Part shown: positions 36,478-45,520 of the stretch, one piece after another
Position numbering within the stretch: position 1 is the first letter of the stretch
How the letters are laid out: every line of letters begins with the position of its first letter
Source of the DNA: Enterobacteriaceae bacterium 4M9
GTDB taxonomy: Bacteria; Pseudomonadota; Gammaproteobacteria; Enterobacterales; Enterobacteriaceae
Reading direction: 5' to 3'
NCBI GenBank assembly: GCA_010092695.1
Contig: JAADJJ010000001.1
Location: 3,596,001-3,660,000, forward strand
Length of the DNA: 64,000 nt
The notes under the pieces: model-generated
Told to the model about the DNA's origin: nothing
The model's database searches: none
Seen by the model: only the letters and a program-made list of their open reading frames with translations
Position numbers and translations under genes: made by a program

Positions 36478-36929
36478 GTGGATGTCCTTACGTGTACCTG
36501 TCTGTAGCAACAGTAGATGCGGCGGACAAAATTTACAATCAGAGTGAAGCTCAAACGTATTAAGAGGTTTAAAAGCACCTTATAAACCTGACGTTGTTTG
36601 TGAAGGTAATAATCCCACACAACGAAAGCTTCACAGCCCTCACAGTTACATCTTTGCTTAAAACCCTCCGGCAATTCCGAGTCCCGGCCCCCTTGCAGAG
36701 CGTTTACGCCTTATTGCCGTTCTCTTACATGCAACACCTTCTATGCTGATAAAAAACATGCGATCAACGCCAGTTTGTGGCCGTAAAATCCACGTACTCA
36801 CCCTGGCGAGAAAAAGGATGTAACTGGCTGATATCTAAAAGCCGGTCAGGGCCACCCAACCGGCTTACTTATCACGGCCCTCACTCACAGCAATGTTTAA
36901 TGAGATATAATGCCGTCACTCGTCCTTAT
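36478..36929. other. Intergenic region, no gene seen
   Basis: No convincing coding frame is visible. The CigR promoter should lie near 36500-36600. The region ends with a terminator for the leftward unknown gene at 36838-36869. Confidence 0.5.
36838..36869 (-). terminator. Terminator of the unknown gene at 36930
   Basis: AAGCCGGT and ACCGGCTT with a loop of about 14 bases, followed leftward by TTTTAGAT. It lies about 60 bases beyond the stop. The arms resemble those of the fdnI terminator at 35796. Confidence 0.7.
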
Positions 36930-37364
36930 TTAAAAAGTATACGTCTTCTCATCTGTTAAGCCACCACCAGCAGGCATATTAAGATCTTCCACCTTAATCG
37001 TTAAGGTACCTGTGGGTCGGGATTTAAAGAGATCGCTGATAGAAACCCAATAAAAGTAGCCAGTGAGACCTTCAGGATTGTGTTGGACAAAATACACCAT
37101 CCCGCCAACGGTATTCTCCACATAACTGCTGTGATCATTTGCTGCAATAAGATGCGTAGTTTCCCCCCCGACTCGGTTAATCGGTATGGAAAAATAGCAG
37201 TTATTCCCGACATCAGGCGCATGCATTTGAAGATTAATACCCACTTTTAACTTTGCGTGAAAGTAGCTATCTTCATTAAGAACATCAGGGTTAATTTCAA
37301 TATAAAAACCCTCGTTATTAACAGGGGAAAGTTGAACTGACGGAAAAATATAGTTAACGAGCAT
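36930..37364 (-). CDS. Protein of unknown function, 144 residues
   Basis: The ATG at 37364 has a strong GAGGAG seven bases upstream; the open frame extends further to 37439 but without a start signal. There is no signal peptide or membrane segment. The sequence looks like a compact soluble beta-protein: alternating hydrophobic stretches (FYIEINPDVL, AKLKVGINLQMH, GMVYFVQHN, GYFYWVSISDL, TGTLTIKVEDL). GC content is lower than in flanking genes, suggesting acquisition by transfer. It is solitary, between intergenic deserts. No family is recognised. Confidence 0.7.
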   Translation of the reverse strand: MLVNYIFPSVQLSPVNNEGFYIEINPDVLNEDSYFHAKLKVGINLQMHAPDVGNNCYFSIPINRVGGETTHLIAANDHSSYVENTVGGMVYFVQHNPEGLTGYFYWVSISDLFKSRPTGTLTIKVEDLNMPAGGGLTDEKTYTF

Positions 37365-37820
37365 AAATAACTCCTCTTTAAAAAATAAATATAAATTACC
37401 AACAAAAAATACAGCATCAAAGAAAAAACAGTGACGCATAAAAAAATATGCGATTATTTATTCTCCCTTTGATGAAAGTCATTCTATCACCCACTATATA
37501 AATGTACAGCCACTTAAAATGATTATCTATACGTCAATAACTTATATAAAAAATTGCGGTCCGATTTTATTTCATGAGAATAATAAAAAGCCATTAAAAA
37601 CCAATCACCAGATATAAAAAGCATTTATTTAATTTTTATTTTTCAGTAAAAAAACCAATAAAATCATACGCAACACTTAGCCAAAAAAAAATCCGCAGCA
37701 TGGTAAAAACCACCCGCAGTAATTATTAAACCCTGTTCGTCAGGCGCTGAGTGCAAAAACGCTTTCTTTATATAACAGCAGCCAGTCTTGTCATTTAAGA
37801 TTATTGGTTATCACTGTGTG
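37365..37820. other. Very AT-rich intergenic desert
   Basis: No gene is seen. The stretch 37380-37720 is strongly AT-rich with many A-runs, unlike the GC-rich backbone. It looks like promoter-associated horizontally acquired DNA and separates the unknown gene from the truncated usher. No remnant of the missing usher C-terminal domains could be read here on the leftward strand. Confidence 0.5.
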
Positions 37821-39923
37821 TTATTCCGGTGGGTTAAATTGAACGCGCACAATGGCACCGTCAGTCGGTACGGCCTGTAATTCATTATTGGCAAAGCGCA
37901 GCCCATCCGGTAAATCAAAGGTGTCCATGGTTACGTGGTTCACGCGCCACGGCGTCATGTAGCTCACCAGCAGTTCGCCGTTGCGGTTAGTGGTAGAACC
38001 AAACTGGTTAAAGAAGCCAACGCCCGGCGTATCCGGTACCTCGACCAGTGCTGAGGTGCCTCCCAGCGTCTGGCCCAGCGTAACACCGCCGCTGTGCAGT
38101 ACCACGCTCCCGCTAACATCACCGTGCCAGTCGCGCTTTGCGCCACCGCGCGTCATGCTGACGTTCGCTTCCCCGGCGTTGTACTGATAGCCGAGACTGG
38201 CGTTCAGCTCATCACTGCCGTGTACCTCATGCTGCGCGGTAACATCGTAGCGCAGACTGTAATCCTTGAGCGTGGAGCCGTAAACGTTCACACCGTGGCT
38301 GTCTTTACCGTGGCTTGCCAGTTGCGACACATAACCCACGTTAGTGACACGCCCGCCCAACGACAGCGGGATACTGATATTTATCCCAAGCGTCGCTTCT
38401 TCCGGGTAGCCCTGCGGGCGTTCATAGCCGCCGTACAGGCTGATATCCACGTCGCGCCAGGTGGTATTCGCACTGAGCGTCAGCTCGCTGGTGCCGCTGG
38501 TGACCCCGCGCGCGCGCATCCAACTCCAGGAAAGGCCAATACTGGAGTCCTCACCGAAGTTCTGATTAAGCTCAAGCTGTCCGACCAAGCGGCGTTCGGT
38601 GGTGTTGTCGTCCCAGTCATATTGCAGCATCGCCGCACGGTTGATCTTCTCTTCCAGCGTGCGGTACTGGCTGCGGCGGGGATAATAACGTAGCTGGGCT
38701 GTCAGACTGGTTTCGGTGCTTAAAAACGCCTTTGCGTAGCGCAGCCGCCACACATTGCCACTCATCGTCTCCCCTTGCTGGCGGTAGCGCGCGCCGGTCA
38801 CGTCTGCTGACAGCGCCCCCCAGTTGCCCAGGTTGCGCCCCGCCCCCACCAGTTGACTAATGTAGCGCTCCCCCTGCTGCATACCGGCAAACAGCGTCAG
38901 GCCAGACCAGGCTCCCCAGGAAATTGTCGACTGCCAGAAGCGGTCTTTATCCATCTCCACGCCGTGATAAGGCTTAAAACGCCCGGTAACCAGCTCATAG
39001 TTAAAGCGCCCTTGCTTTACCAGATTGGGCATCAGCGCATAAGGCAGCACGCGCACACGCTCGGTGCCGTCGCTTTCCTGAATGGTCAGTTCAAGGTTAC
39101 CTTCATCGTTGGGCGGGTTGAAATCGCGGATAGTAAACGGTCCCGCCGGCACATGGATACGGTAAACACGCTCGCCGTTCTGGCGAATGGTTACCTCAGC
39201 CTCGCCGCGGGCGTAACCGTTGATAACGGGCGTCCAGGCGCGCCAGCGGTCAGGCAGCATCGCGTTATCGCTGGCAAGCGAGATACCGCGATAAGCCATG
39301 CTGTTAAACAGGTTCGATGAGGTGTAGCCATCACCCAGGGTAAAGCGCGCACGCAGCGCCTGAAGGCTGCGCCACAGTGAATAACCGCTGGTGTACGAAC
39401 CCCGGCTGCCGTCTCGCTCGCGCCAGAAGGTGTTCTGATAACGCATTCGCCACGGACCAAGATTAAGCCCGCTTTCCAGCGCCAGCGTTGAATCCGTCCC
39501 GCTGTTGTCCCAGCTATAGCGGGCGCGACGCTTATCCACGTCGAGGCGGTAGTTCATAAATAACGCGTTAATACCGTCATCCCAGCGGCTGGTGCTTACA
39601 CCGTTTTGCTGGGCGTTAAAAGCCGGTTCCGGGAACGTTAACAGTAACAGCTGCGCCTGCGTGTCAAACTCATAGTTCAGGGAGTAATCCCGCGCCGAGG
39701 AAGCGGTCAGGCAGCCCTTCGTATCCCACTTAAGGCGCTCCAGCAGCGGCGTAATCACGCCCCACTCCTCCATCAACGGGCGGCTCAGGCACGGTACGTC
39801 GTCGTTGACCACCATAGAAATGGTGCCTTTCCAGACATCGTTGAGAATAACAGAAACACTCTGCCCCGCCGCTAACGGTGAAGTCAGCAGCGCAAGCCAC
39901 AGAGGGGAACGTCGAAGCGTCAT
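37821..39923 (-). CDS. Orphan fimbrial usher, truncated at both ends
   Basis: This 700-residue product has a clear gamma-type usher core: VPCLSRPLMEEWG with its Cys partner, SRWDDGINALFMNYRLD, ESGLNLGPWRMRYQNTFWR, AYRGISLASDNAMLPDRWR, GPFTIRDFNPPNDEGNL, and a barrel ending VPTDGAIVRVQFNPPE. Ushers normally start with an FNxxFL tail and PGxYxVDIY; here those about 35 residues are missing. Instead there is a hydrophobic leader (MTLRRSPLWLALLTSPLAAG) that could act as a signal peptide. Both C-terminal domains are also absent, the frame stopping at the barrel boundary. No clear ribosome site precedes the ATG, and no chaperone or pilin gene is nearby. Either a decaying remnant or a repurposed barrel. 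Confidence 0.8.
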   Translation of the reverse strand: MTLRRSPLWLALLTSPLAAGQSVSVILNDVWKGTISMVVNDDVPCLSRPLMEEWGVITPLLERLKWDTKGCLTASSARDYSLNYEFDTQAQLLLLTFPEPAFNAQQNGVSTSRWDDGINALFMNYRLDVDKRRARYSWDNSGTDSTLALESGLNLGPWRMRYQNTFWRERDGSRGSYTSGYSLWRSLQALRARFTLGDGYTSSNLFNSMAYRGISLASDNAMLPDRWRAWTPVINGYARGEAEVTIRQNGERVYRIHVPAGPFTIRDFNPPNDEGNLELTIQESDGTERVRVLPYALMPNLVKQGRFNYELVTGRFKPYHGVEMDKDRFWQSTISWGAWSGLTLFAGMQQGERYISQLVGAGRNLGNWGALSADVTGARYRQQGETMSGNVWRLRYAKAFLSTETSLTAQLRYYPRRSQYRTLEEKINRAAMLQYDWDDNTTERRLVGQLELNQNFGEDSSIGLSWSWMRARGVTSGTSELTLSANTTWRDVDISLYGGYERPQGYPEEATLGINISIPLSLGGRVTNVGYVSQLASHGKDSHGVNVYGSTLKDYSLRYDVTAQHEVHGSDELNASLGYQYNAGEANVSMTRGGAKRDWHGDVSGSVVLHSGGVTLGQTLGGTSALVEVPDTPGVGFFNQFGSTTNRNGELLVSYMTPWRVNHVTMDTFDLPDGLRFANNELQAVPTDGAIVRVQFNPPE

Positions 39924-39952
39924 CGTGGGATGAAAAACATCAAATAATAGAA

Positions 39953-39974
39953 AGGGGAGGATGGCTCCTCCCCT
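39953..39974 (-). terminator. Terminator between the DUF1090 gene and the usher
   Basis: Read leftward, GGGGAGGA pairs with TCCTCCCC around a four-base loop, followed by TTTCTATTATTT. It lies about 40 bases after the DUF1090 stop and 30 bases before the usher start, so it should block read-through into the usher. Confidence 0.78.
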
Positions 39975-40012
39975 GATGACTCAGGAAGCTAACTGTCCCT
40001 GAATGTCATTTA

Positions 40013-40438
40013 TTACTTCAGTGCAGCCAGAGCAGCGCGAGCCTGGTTCAGCTCCTGCTGAATTTCACGCAGGTCTGCCTGCTTGTCAGCCAGTTTGCTC
40101 TTGTACTTAGCAATTTTCTTAGCGTCGCCTTTAGCCTGTGCTTCACGCAGATCGGCCTGAACTTCAGCGATATCTTCACGCTTTTCAGCCAGTTTCTTTT
40201 CCAGCTTGGTCACATCTTTCTGAGCATCAGCCAGTACGCTACCGTTGGTGCAATGTGCTTTTACTTCTGCCAGTGCTCTTTCCAGACCAGCAACTTTGTA
40301 GGTGTTACCATACTGCTTAGCGTAACGAATTTCTTTCTGGATGGCCGCTTCTTTTGCAGCACAGTTCTGAGCAGCCTGTACGCTGGTCATCGCACCCAGG
40401 GAAGCCACAGCAGCAATAGCGATAACTAATTTTTTCAT
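40013..40438 (-). CDS. DUF1090 (YqjC-like) exported coiled-coil protein
   Basis: The 141-residue protein has signal peptide MKKLVIAIAAVASLGAMTSVQA. Then comes a family core with two cysteines (NCAAKEAAIQKEIRYAKQYGN, VKAHCTNGS) and a long Lys/Glu/Ala-rich helix (about residues 70-138) likely to form a coiled coil. It resembles E. coli YqjC, an exported protein of uncertain role. AAGGAGAT gives a strong ribosome site. It follows the EvgS-like sensor gene by 90 bases and may be part of its regulon. Confidence 0.85.
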   Translation of the reverse strand: MKKLVIAIAAVASLGAMTSVQAAQNCAAKEAAIQKEIRYAKQYGNTYKVAGLERALAEVKAHCTNGSVLADAQKDVTKLEKKLAEKREDIAEVQADLREAQAKGDAKKIAKYKSKLADKQADLREIQQELNQARAALAALK

Positions 40439-40528
40439 AACCTATCTCCTTTGTTACAAAGAACCTGGCGACGCACGCTGGCGTCCCACGTTTTTCCTGA
40501 AACAAATAGTATCCCGCAGGACAGGAGG

Positions 40529-43500
40529 TTACGAGGTGGTGGCGTCCTCATTGGGCTGTAGGACGGTCTGCGCTGGCTGTAGTCCCGTGTCGTGCCACTG
40601 CTGTAAGCCTTCACGCAGCCGGTGCAGCGCCTGCTCAAGCAGCGCCATACGCGCGGCCTCAGGCGCTTTTTCCTGCTCATAGCAGAGTGCTTCCAGCGCT
40701 TGTTCACCCAGTAGCTGAATACCACCACGCAGGCGGTGTAGCGCATCTTCGGGTGACTGACTCGGGTCTCGCTGCCAGAACGCAATGCTTGCCAGCGTCT
40801 CGTCCAGCACCGAGATTTGCAGGCTCAGGAAGATTTTCAGGTTCTCACCTTCAAGCAATGAGGCCGGCAATACCGCGCCCATGACCGCTGCCAGTTTTGC
40901 CTGCGCCGTGCCAGCGTTGCGCGGTGCGGTGTCTGATAACTGTTCTGCTCGTTGCTCGTCGTGCGCTGCCTGTTGCGCCAGCACCGGCTCTTGTGCCTGA
41001 CGCAGCAGCGCAGGAGACGCTGACTGCGTGCTGTACCACAGCGCAGCAGCCTGCTCATCGGCGGTGGATGGGGTTTCACTCACATCGACAGGCCCGGCGT
41101 TCGGGCGCAGCGGCAGTGTTGTCGTGAGTTTTGCCAGCAGCGGCTCCAGCATGGCCAGTGTGACCGGCTTGAATAAACAGTCTGACATCCCGGCGGCCTG
41201 AGCATCATCGCGTACGGACTCCCGGGCATCGGCGGTGATGCCAATCAGCGGCAGCAGCGGCCAACGCTCACGCACCGCCTGCGCCAGGGCATAGCCGTTC
41301 ATACCGGGCATATTGCAGTCGCTTATTACCGCATCTACCGATGTCTGCTCAAGAAATGCCAGCGCCTCCCGCGCTCCCGGGCAACTCACTACGCGGTGGC
41401 CAAACCAGCCTAACTGCTGGCTCAACAGCAGCCTTCCTGCCGGGTTGTCATCAACAATCAGAATGTCCAGGGTGCGACCACTGAGCGTGGCCGTAGGCGC
41501 CTGCAGCGGTGTCACAGGCGTAAGCGCCTCCATCACCGGCAGGTTCAGCGCCACGCTCACCCGCGTGCCCATTCCCGGCTGGCTCCAGAGCGTAATATCG
41601 CCGCCCATCATTTGCGCCAGCGTGCGCGAAATATACAAACCAAGCCCGCTGCCCTGCATCAGGCTACGATTTTCCCCCTGCTCAAACGGGCGAAAAAGCC
41701 GCTTTTGTACCGCCTCTTCAATGCCTTCGCCGCTGTCTTCAATCTCCAGCATCAGCTGTAGTCTGTCGCTGTCACACCACTGCACGCCAGCACGTAACGC
41801 CACCTCTCCGTCGTTGGTGAATTTGATGGCGTTCGCGACCAGGTTCACAATTATCTGGCGCAATCGCATGGCGTCCACCAGCACATCGGCATTCAATTCG
41901 GCATCAATTTCCAGCGCAAAGCGCAGCCCTTTTTGCGCGGCCAGCCCCTCAAACATCACAGCCGTAGACTCAATCAGGTCACGCAGTGCCACCCGCTCCG
42001 GGTGCAGCACCATGCGCCCGGACTCAATGCGCGACACATCAAGAATATTGCCCAGCAGCATCAGCAGCGACTGTGCCGCCTCGCGGGCAATGCGGATTGA
42101 CTGACGATTTTCTACCGTGTCACCACCGCGGCGCATCACCAGCTCCAGCATGCCAATTACGGCACTAAGCGGCGTGCGGATTTCATGGCTCATGGTGGTC
42201 AGGAAGGTACTCTTTTCACGACTGGCACCATCAGCACGACGTTTGGCCCTGCGCAGCATCCTGAGGGTTTCACGCTGCTCTGTCACATCCAGCCAACCGC
42301 CAAGGCTGTAGCGTTTACCGCTAACCGGCATACGCCAAAGCCGCAGCCGCCGGCCGCCGCGATCAATCATGCGCGTTCCTTTACCGGCACCGCTTAACCA
42401 GTCCTCAAGCAACGATCCCCGCAGTTGGGCATGGGTTGCCCCCAGCGCCTGGCACAGCGCCGCATTGCCTGCCAGCAACCTGCCTCGTGGGTCACACACG
42501 TAAATGGGCGTGGGGACATCTTCCATTGGTCGCATCACCCGTTGCCAGCGCCGACGCCAGAACCAGGCGCCAGCCAGCGCAAACAACACCAGAATGATGG
42601 CTGTCAGCAGCAGGATATCGCCATTGTCTGCGTCCCCGTCGGTCGCCGAAAAGCTGTTATCGGTATAACCACTGCGGGTCAGCGCGTGCATATCTTCCGG
42701 GGGGATATTAATAAGCGCTTTGTTAAGAATGGTCACCAGTGGCCAGGCCTGGCGCGATGTGCCAAACGCAAAGCGTGGCGGCTCGGTATCCAGCCAGTCC
42801 ACTGGCTTGAGCGATGAAAACGCTTTATTCGTCAGCTGCACGTTGGCAATGATAAGCGGCATAATCATCAAATCACTTTCCCGGTTCAGCACCTTTGACA
42901 GGCCGTCACGCCAGGTATCGACCCATTCAATCTGTGCAACGCTCTGGCGGCCCGGCCACTCCTGGGGGGAATCACCGCGCAGGCTCACCACGCGCTGGCT
43001 TTTCACGTCTCCCGAATGCCCGCTGCGCCCAACCATTACCCACGAGTTATAAAGCCAGGTGCGGGTGGTAAGCAGTTTTGCCTGCCAGACGCCTTCCTGG
43101 GTACTCCCCGCGACCAACTCAGCTTTGCCGCTCTGTACAGCAGCAAACGCCGCAGTCTGCGACGGAAAACGCTGGATTTCAAACGTCAGCCCGGTGCGTA
43201 AACGCAGCGCAGTAAGAATATCGGCGACCATGCCGTGCAACTGCCCGGCCTCATCAAAAAACGCCACCGGGGCGTTACCTTCTGCTACCGCCACGCGGAT
43301 GTGCGGGTGCTCCTCAATCCACTTGCGCTCAAGCGAGGTGAAGACCGGCGGCTGTTCGCTCAGCGACAGCGGGATCCCGCCGTTCCAGCGACGGTGGATT
43401 TCCACGCCAGCGCTTTCCGGCAGTGCGGTGAGCATGGCGTTGAGAATCGCTATCCACGGGCGCATTTTCTCTGTTGTAGCAAAAGCAAAGCCGTGCGTCG

Positions 43501-44185
43501 GCAACGACGGTGTAATAGAACGAATGGTGATATTACGCAGGCTGGACTGATTAACCAGATAGCGGGCGGTAACGGTATCGCACACCAGGATATCAATCTG
43601 GTGAAACGCCAGCGCTTCCATCGCGTGGCGCACGCTTGAAAAGTTCTCAAGCCTTGCGTGCGGATAACGCGCCATGACGCGCTCGCTGTCGTAGGCGGTA
43701 CAAACCGCGACAGCCCGTGCCTCATCCGCGCTGGCATCATCATTATTAACGACTTCCACAGCCACGTTGCTGCTGTATGGCTTACTCAGATACAGTCCCT
43801 GGCGCTTCTGGTTGTCGTCTGCCTGGGCAATAAAATCGGCCTCACCTTCGCGCAGTGCAGTCAGCGCATGTTCATAGCTGGGGTACTGCACAATTTCGAT
43901 TTCAACGCCGAGATTCTCAGCCAGCAGGCCAATGAAATCGGCGTTGATGCCGCCATAATCGCTCAGCCCGGTAGTAATGTCATAAGGAGGCAACATGGGT
44001 TGCCAGAGGGCAAGACGAATCTTGCGGTGCTCGCGAAGCCAGCGCCACTGAGCCGGCGTCAGATTGGGGTCGGCCACGGCCTCACTGCTGCGCGACAGCA
44101 GTTGCAGGGTGCGGGGGGCAGGAACGGGCTGGGCAACGGCGGCCAGAGAAAACAGGTAAAGCAGAATAAGCCAGAACGCCCTCAC
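40529..44185 (-). CDS. EvgS/BvgS-like hybrid sensor histidine kinase
   Basis: This 1218-residue sensor runs a four-step phosphorelay. Its order (positions approximate) begins with a signal peptide, two periplasmic SBP_bac_3 Venus-flytrap domains (50-270 and 285-510) and one transmembrane helix (about 525-545). These are followed by a PAS-like domain and HisKA with FLTTMSHEIRTPLSAVIG. Next are HATPase with NLVANAIKFTN, EDSGEGIEE and GSGLGLYISRT, then a receiver with VISDCNMPGMNG, then a C-terminal HPt with LHRLRGGIQLLG. All phospho-acceptor motifs are present. It overlaps its response regulator by 4 bases. The input signal is unknown. Confidence 0.92.
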   Translation of the reverse strand: MRAFWLILLYLFSLAAVAQPVPAPRTLQLLSRSSEAVADPNLTPAQWRWLREHRKIRLALWQPMLPPYDITTGLSDYGGINADFIGLLAENLGVEIEIVQYPSYEHALTALREGEADFIAQADDNQKRQGLYLSKPYSSNVAVEVVNNDDASADEARAVAVCTAYDSERVMARYPHARLENFSSVRHAMEALAFHQIDILVCDTVTARYLVNQSSLRNITIRSITPSLPTHGFAFATTEKMRPWIAILNAMLTALPESAGVEIHRRWNGGIPLSLSEQPPVFTSLERKWIEEHPHIRVAVAEGNAPVAFFDEAGQLHGMVADILTALRLRTGLTFEIQRFPSQTAAFAAVQSGKAELVAGSTQEGVWQAKLLTTRTWLYNSWVMVGRSGHSGDVKSQRVVSLRGDSPQEWPGRQSVAQIEWVDTWRDGLSKVLNRESDLMIMPLIIANVQLTNKAFSSLKPVDWLDTEPPRFAFGTSRQAWPLVTILNKALINIPPEDMHALTRSGYTDNSFSATDGDADNGDILLLTAIILVLFALAGAWFWRRRWQRVMRPMEDVPTPIYVCDPRGRLLAGNAALCQALGATHAQLRGSLLEDWLSGAGKGTRMIDRGGRRLRLWRMPVSGKRYSLGGWLDVTEQRETLRMLRRAKRRADGASREKSTFLTTMSHEIRTPLSAVIGMLELVMRRGGDTVENRQSIRIAREAAQSLLMLLGNILDVSRIESGRMVLHPERVALRDLIESTAVMFEGLAAQKGLRFALEIDAELNADVLVDAMRLRQIIVNLVANAIKFTNDGEVALRAGVQWCDSDRLQLMLEIEDSGEGIEEAVQKRLFRPFEQGENRSLMQGSGLGLYISRTLAQMMGGDITLWSQPGMGTRVSVALNLPVMEALTPVTPLQAPTATLSGRTLDILIVDDNPAGRLLLSQQLGWFGHRVVSCPGAREALAFLEQTSVDAVISDCNMPGMNGYALAQAVRERWPLLPLIGITADARESVRDDAQAAGMSDCLFKPVTLAMLEPLLAKLTTTLPLRPNAGPVDVSETPSTADEQAAALWYSTQSASPALLRQAQEPVLAQQAAHDEQRAEQLSDTAPRNAGTAQAKLAAVMGAVLPASLLEGENLKIFLSLQISVLDETLASIAFWQRDPSQSPEDALHRLRGGIQLLGEQALEALCYEQEKAPEAARMALLEQALHRLREGLQQWHDTGLQPAQTVLQPNEDATTS

Positions 44186-44805
44186 GTTTTCTCCTCGTCC
44201 AGCATCGCAAATAACTGTTCCAACTCCTGAACACCGCTTTTTTGCAGCATGCGCGCTTTATAGGTACTGATGGTTTTATTACTGAGCGCCAGCCGCTCTG
44301 CGATATCTTTATTGGTTTTGCCCTGGCGCAGATAGTTAAGCACGGCAATTTCGCGATCGGAGAAACGCTCAAGCACCTGCTCACCGCTGGCCGGCTCGCC
44401 TGGCGCTTTTAGCGCCTCACTTAACGCATCCCCAGGAAAACAGCGGTAACCATCAAGAATAAGCCGACACAGCGGCTCCACGGAGGCAAGCGAAAGCTCT
44501 TTATTGAGAAAACCGTCGGCGCCGGCCTGTAGCGTGCGTAGCGCGTAAACGTGCACAGGCTGGTTAGTAAAGATAAGCACCTTCAGCGCCGGAAAATGCT
44601 GCTTGATACGCGGCAGCAGCGCCAGCCCGTCGGCATTTTTTAAATCGAGGTCAAGAATAAGTAACTGCGGTTCATCGCGGCGGATCTGGGCGAGCAGGCT
44701 CTCACCAGACGAACTGGTGACGGTAAACTCGCCACTTTTTTCCAGCAGCACCTTCAGGGCAAAACAGATGGCAGGATGGTCGTCAACGAGCAATACCGGA
44801 ATCAT
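44182..44805 (-). CDS. EvgA/BvgA-like response regulator
   Basis: The chosen ATG gives 207 residues. The N-terminal receiver has acidic pocket VDDHP, phospho-acceptor Asp in LLILDLDL and Lys in FLNKELS. The C-terminal LuxR-type HTH reads FSDREIAVLNYLRQGKTNKDIAERLALSNKTISTYKARML. The start at 44805 has GGAG nine bases upstream; a GTG five codons earlier with GGGAA is the alternative. It is the first gene of the leftward pair with the EvgS-like sensor. Targets are unknown, but the DUF1090 and usher genes downstream are candidates. Confidence 0.9.
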   Translation of the reverse strand: MIPVLLVDDHPAICFALKVLLEKSGEFTVTSSSGESLLAQIRRDEPQLLILDLDLKNADGLALLPRIKQHFPALKVLIFTNQPVHVYALRTLQAGADGFLNKELSLASVEPLCRLILDGYRCFPGDALSEALKAPGEPASGEQVLERFSDREIAVLNYLRQGKTNKDIAERLALSNKTISTYKARMLQKSGVQELEQLFAMLDEEKT

Positions 44806-45520
44806 AGTGTTCCACTCCACTTCCCTGTGCGTTTAACTACACACTCCGCCACAGCATTGGGCCAGAGTATTAATCCGTGATTTGCGCCAGAATTTGCCTG
44901 ATGCGGTGCATCAACCCTGACTGGTAGACGATTTTATCGGTTAACGAAGCCATAACCGATAAGCGTTCTCTGATAAATGTGCCGTTCGCGGAAAATTATT
45001 GCTTATTTAGTACACTGCGACTTTCCGCACAACAGAAATATTTGCCTTTCCTTGGTCAGCGTATGCCTGTCAACGCCACAGTAAAACACGGCGGCTCACA
45101 TTATCGCTTTTCCGTTAAGAATATTCACCATCAAAAAACCGCTTTCCCACATCACAGTATTAGTTCTGCGCCAGAAAACGGTAAGCATTTAAACAAAAAC
45201 TCGGCCATGAAGACAAGCAAGGAAAAATTTCAGCAAACACCTGGCAGTTATTACCCACAGTACAGAATGTGCGCTAACCTTGCTGCATATGGCTTTAAAA
45301 TGCGCATTCAGGCGCGCCACTCACTGTGCATTTATTTTAAAAATAGTATTTTTATTTATGTGCCCGGGTAAATGCAGGTAATAAAAACCACGTTCTCAAA
45401 TAAAAAATCAGTACAATAATGTCCGGCCATGCAAAGCTGCTGTCGACATTCTCCGTCATACCTCATAACGCTCCAGGGATAGTGCGTAAAAAACGTCCCC
45501 TCAGAAACAGGAATCGAGAC
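44806..45520. other. Long intergenic region between the response regulator and the AbiC-like gene
   Basis: No convincing gene is seen in about 700 bases. A rightward frame at 44979-45371 lacks a ribosome site and has a His/Ser-rich composition unlike a folded protein. The right end is AT-rich and should hold the promoter of the AbiC-like gene. Confidence 0.5.

Noticed and set aside
44979..45371. Rightward frame of 130 codons between the response regulator and the AbiC-like gene
   Set aside because: No ribosome site, composition poor in hydrophobic residues, and no recognisable fold pattern.
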